NCBI GenBank assembly: GCA_937951485.1
Contig: CALEDJ010000014.1
Span: forward strand, 1 to 56,145
DNA length: 56,145 bases
Source: an uncultured bacterium
GTDB taxonomy: Bacteria > Hydrogenedentota > Hydrogenedentia > Hydrogenedentales > CAILVY01
Direction: 5' to 3'
Shown here one piece after another: positions 55,266 to 56,145 of the stretch. The first letter of the stretch is position 1. Every line of letters starts with the position of its first letter. The notes beneath the pieces were generated by a model that saw only the letters and a list, made by a program, of their open reading frames with translations, made no database searches and was not told the DNA's origin. Made by a program: the position numbers and the translations under genes.

Positions 55266-56057
55266 TCAACGCGTAACCGACACGAATTCCGTCGTGACGC
55301 TGTCCCCGTCGAGGTGGAAAAGCCGGAACCCTTTCCATGGTGTGAAGTCATGGTTGCCGCGTGCGCTCGAACAGCAGGCCGTGGTGGTGAAAAGGATGCC
55401 GTCCTGGGTTTCGACCTGGTTGCCGTGCCAATGGCCGGCGGCCACGAACCTGAGACGGTGCTTTGCGAAGATCGCCAGTACTTTGTCGGCGTTTCGCACC
55501 CGTGGCCTGAACGAGTGCGGATTGAAGGGATGATGTGTGAACAGGGCGACCGGCCGGTCGGTCGGGATGTCCTGCAACTGGTCCCGGAGCCAATTCATCC
55601 TGGAAACGGGAATGGTGACCGTGTCCGCGCTTCCCTGGCACGAATCCAGCCCGATGAAGAACCAGTTCCTGAAAGGCCACACCCAGTTGCGTTCACCGAA
55701 GAAAAGGGTGTAATCCGCATAAGGGACGCCCTTGCCCAGCACGTCATGATTGCCCGGCACCGCGCGATAGGGTGGCTTCAGTTCATCCAGCGCCTCTTTC
55801 GCCCACTCGAAGCGTTCGCGGCCGGCGTTATAGGTAATGTCTCCCAATATCACGACCGCCTCTATTTCAGGGCGTTCGTTGATTTGGGCGACCGCCCGTT
55901 TGAGGAATCCCGTGCAGGTCCCCTTCAGTATGTGCAGATCATTCATGGTGGCGATGGTGAAGCCCCCGGCCGCGCCTGCCGGCGCTGCGCCCCGCGCAGA
56001 TCGGCTGAGAACCAATGCCCCCGCCGCCAGTAAAAATTCCCGCCGCGTGAATCGCAT
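55266..56057 (-). CDS. Tat-exported calcineurin-like metallophosphoesterase
   Basis: Start at ATG 56057 (MRFTRREFLLAAGALVLSRS), with GGGAG upstream; a 9-residue extension is possible. The product is 263 residues. Twin-arginine signal TRREFLL. All five metallophosphoesterase motifs are present: MNDLH (DxH), LGDITYN, GNHD, THHP and GHWHGN. It hydrolyses phosphomonoesters or diesters outside the cytoplasm; the substrate is unknown. The stop lies beside a repeat cluster. Confidence 0.93.
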   Translation of the reverse strand: MRFTRREFLLAAGALVLSRSARGAAPAGAAGGFTIATMNDLHILKGTCTGFLKRAVAQINERPEIEAVVILGDITYNAGRERFEWAKEALDELKPPYRAVPGNHDVLGKGVPYADYTLFFGERNWVWPFRNWFFIGLDSCQGSADTVTIPVSRMNWLRDQLQDIPTDRPVALFTHHPFNPHSFRPRVRNADKVLAIFAKHRLRFVAAGHWHGNQVETQDGILFTTTACCSSARGNHDFTPWKGFRLFHLDGDSVTTEFVSVTR

Positions 56058-56145
56058 CTTGCTGCTCCCTGCATTGCGCCCCACGACAGGTTATCACAAT
56101 CAAAAGTGATATTGAAACCATCATGCATGAGGATCCTGCAAAACC

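Overview
The window is a GC-rich (roughly 60-65 %, by eye) piece of a bacterial chromosome. The gene content is that of a large-genome, Gram-negative-type, saccharide-handling bacterium of the Planctomycetes/Hydrogenedentota kind: Tat-exported Gfo/Idh/MocA oxidoreductases, secreted parallel beta-helix proteins, purple-acid-phosphatase-like enzymes, an exosortase with EpsI, very long TPR proteins and a membrane pyrophosphatase. That placement is inferred from gene families only. No rRNA, tRNA, intact insertion sequence or CRISPR array was found.

Layout. 1-8950: the 3' part of a ceramidase-like protein whose metal-binding histidines appear lost, a membrane-anchored helical protein, and a 1783-residue secreted mosaic protein that ends in an exosortase-type sorting tail. 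9092-11190: a class III hybrid cluster protein (hcp) followed by an Rrf2 regulator. 11429-19229: an unknown protein, a secreted beta-helix protein, a purple-acid-phosphatase-like protein and two Tat-exported Gfo/Idh/MocA proteins. 19546-24084: acpP-fabF-rnc-hppA, with a promoter in front and an intrinsic terminator behind. 24171-25513: a cobalamin riboswitch read on the minus strand leads into a secreted beta-propeller-like protein that also ends in a sorting tail. 25709-28254: an orphan antitoxin with a toxin stump, a DRE-TIM aldolase, a 102-bp palindrome and a LacI regulator. 28850-35935: a DUF5009-type acyltransferase, then a glutaminyl-cyclase-like / histidine kinase / small membrane protein / TPR-zinc-ribbon operon, which converges on an O-antigen-ligase-like protein. 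36055-44184: rpoB-rpoC with a perfect-consensus promoter. 44185-54967: an exopolysaccharide/exosortase region holding a sugar transferase-TagA fusion behind a sigma-54-like promoter, a degenerate GGDEF gene, and the operon TPR protein-exosortase-EpsI-TPR lipoprotein. 54923-56145: dispersed repeats and a Tat-exported metallophosphoesterase.

How the parts fit. The exosortase at 50461 is the likely processing enzyme for the two sorting-tail proteins (3533-8884 and 24171-25217); both tails share a P-x-A-G-x-x-G start. The most interesting unit is the cobalamin-riboswitch-controlled beta-propeller protein with such a tail. It resembles in logic, though not in demonstrated homology, the Bacteroides surface B12-capture beta-propeller BtuG, and would be a corrinoid-capture protein anchored by a different route. 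Two sigma-54-type promoters, one preceded by a 60-bp-periodic motif, lie in the exopolysaccharide region.
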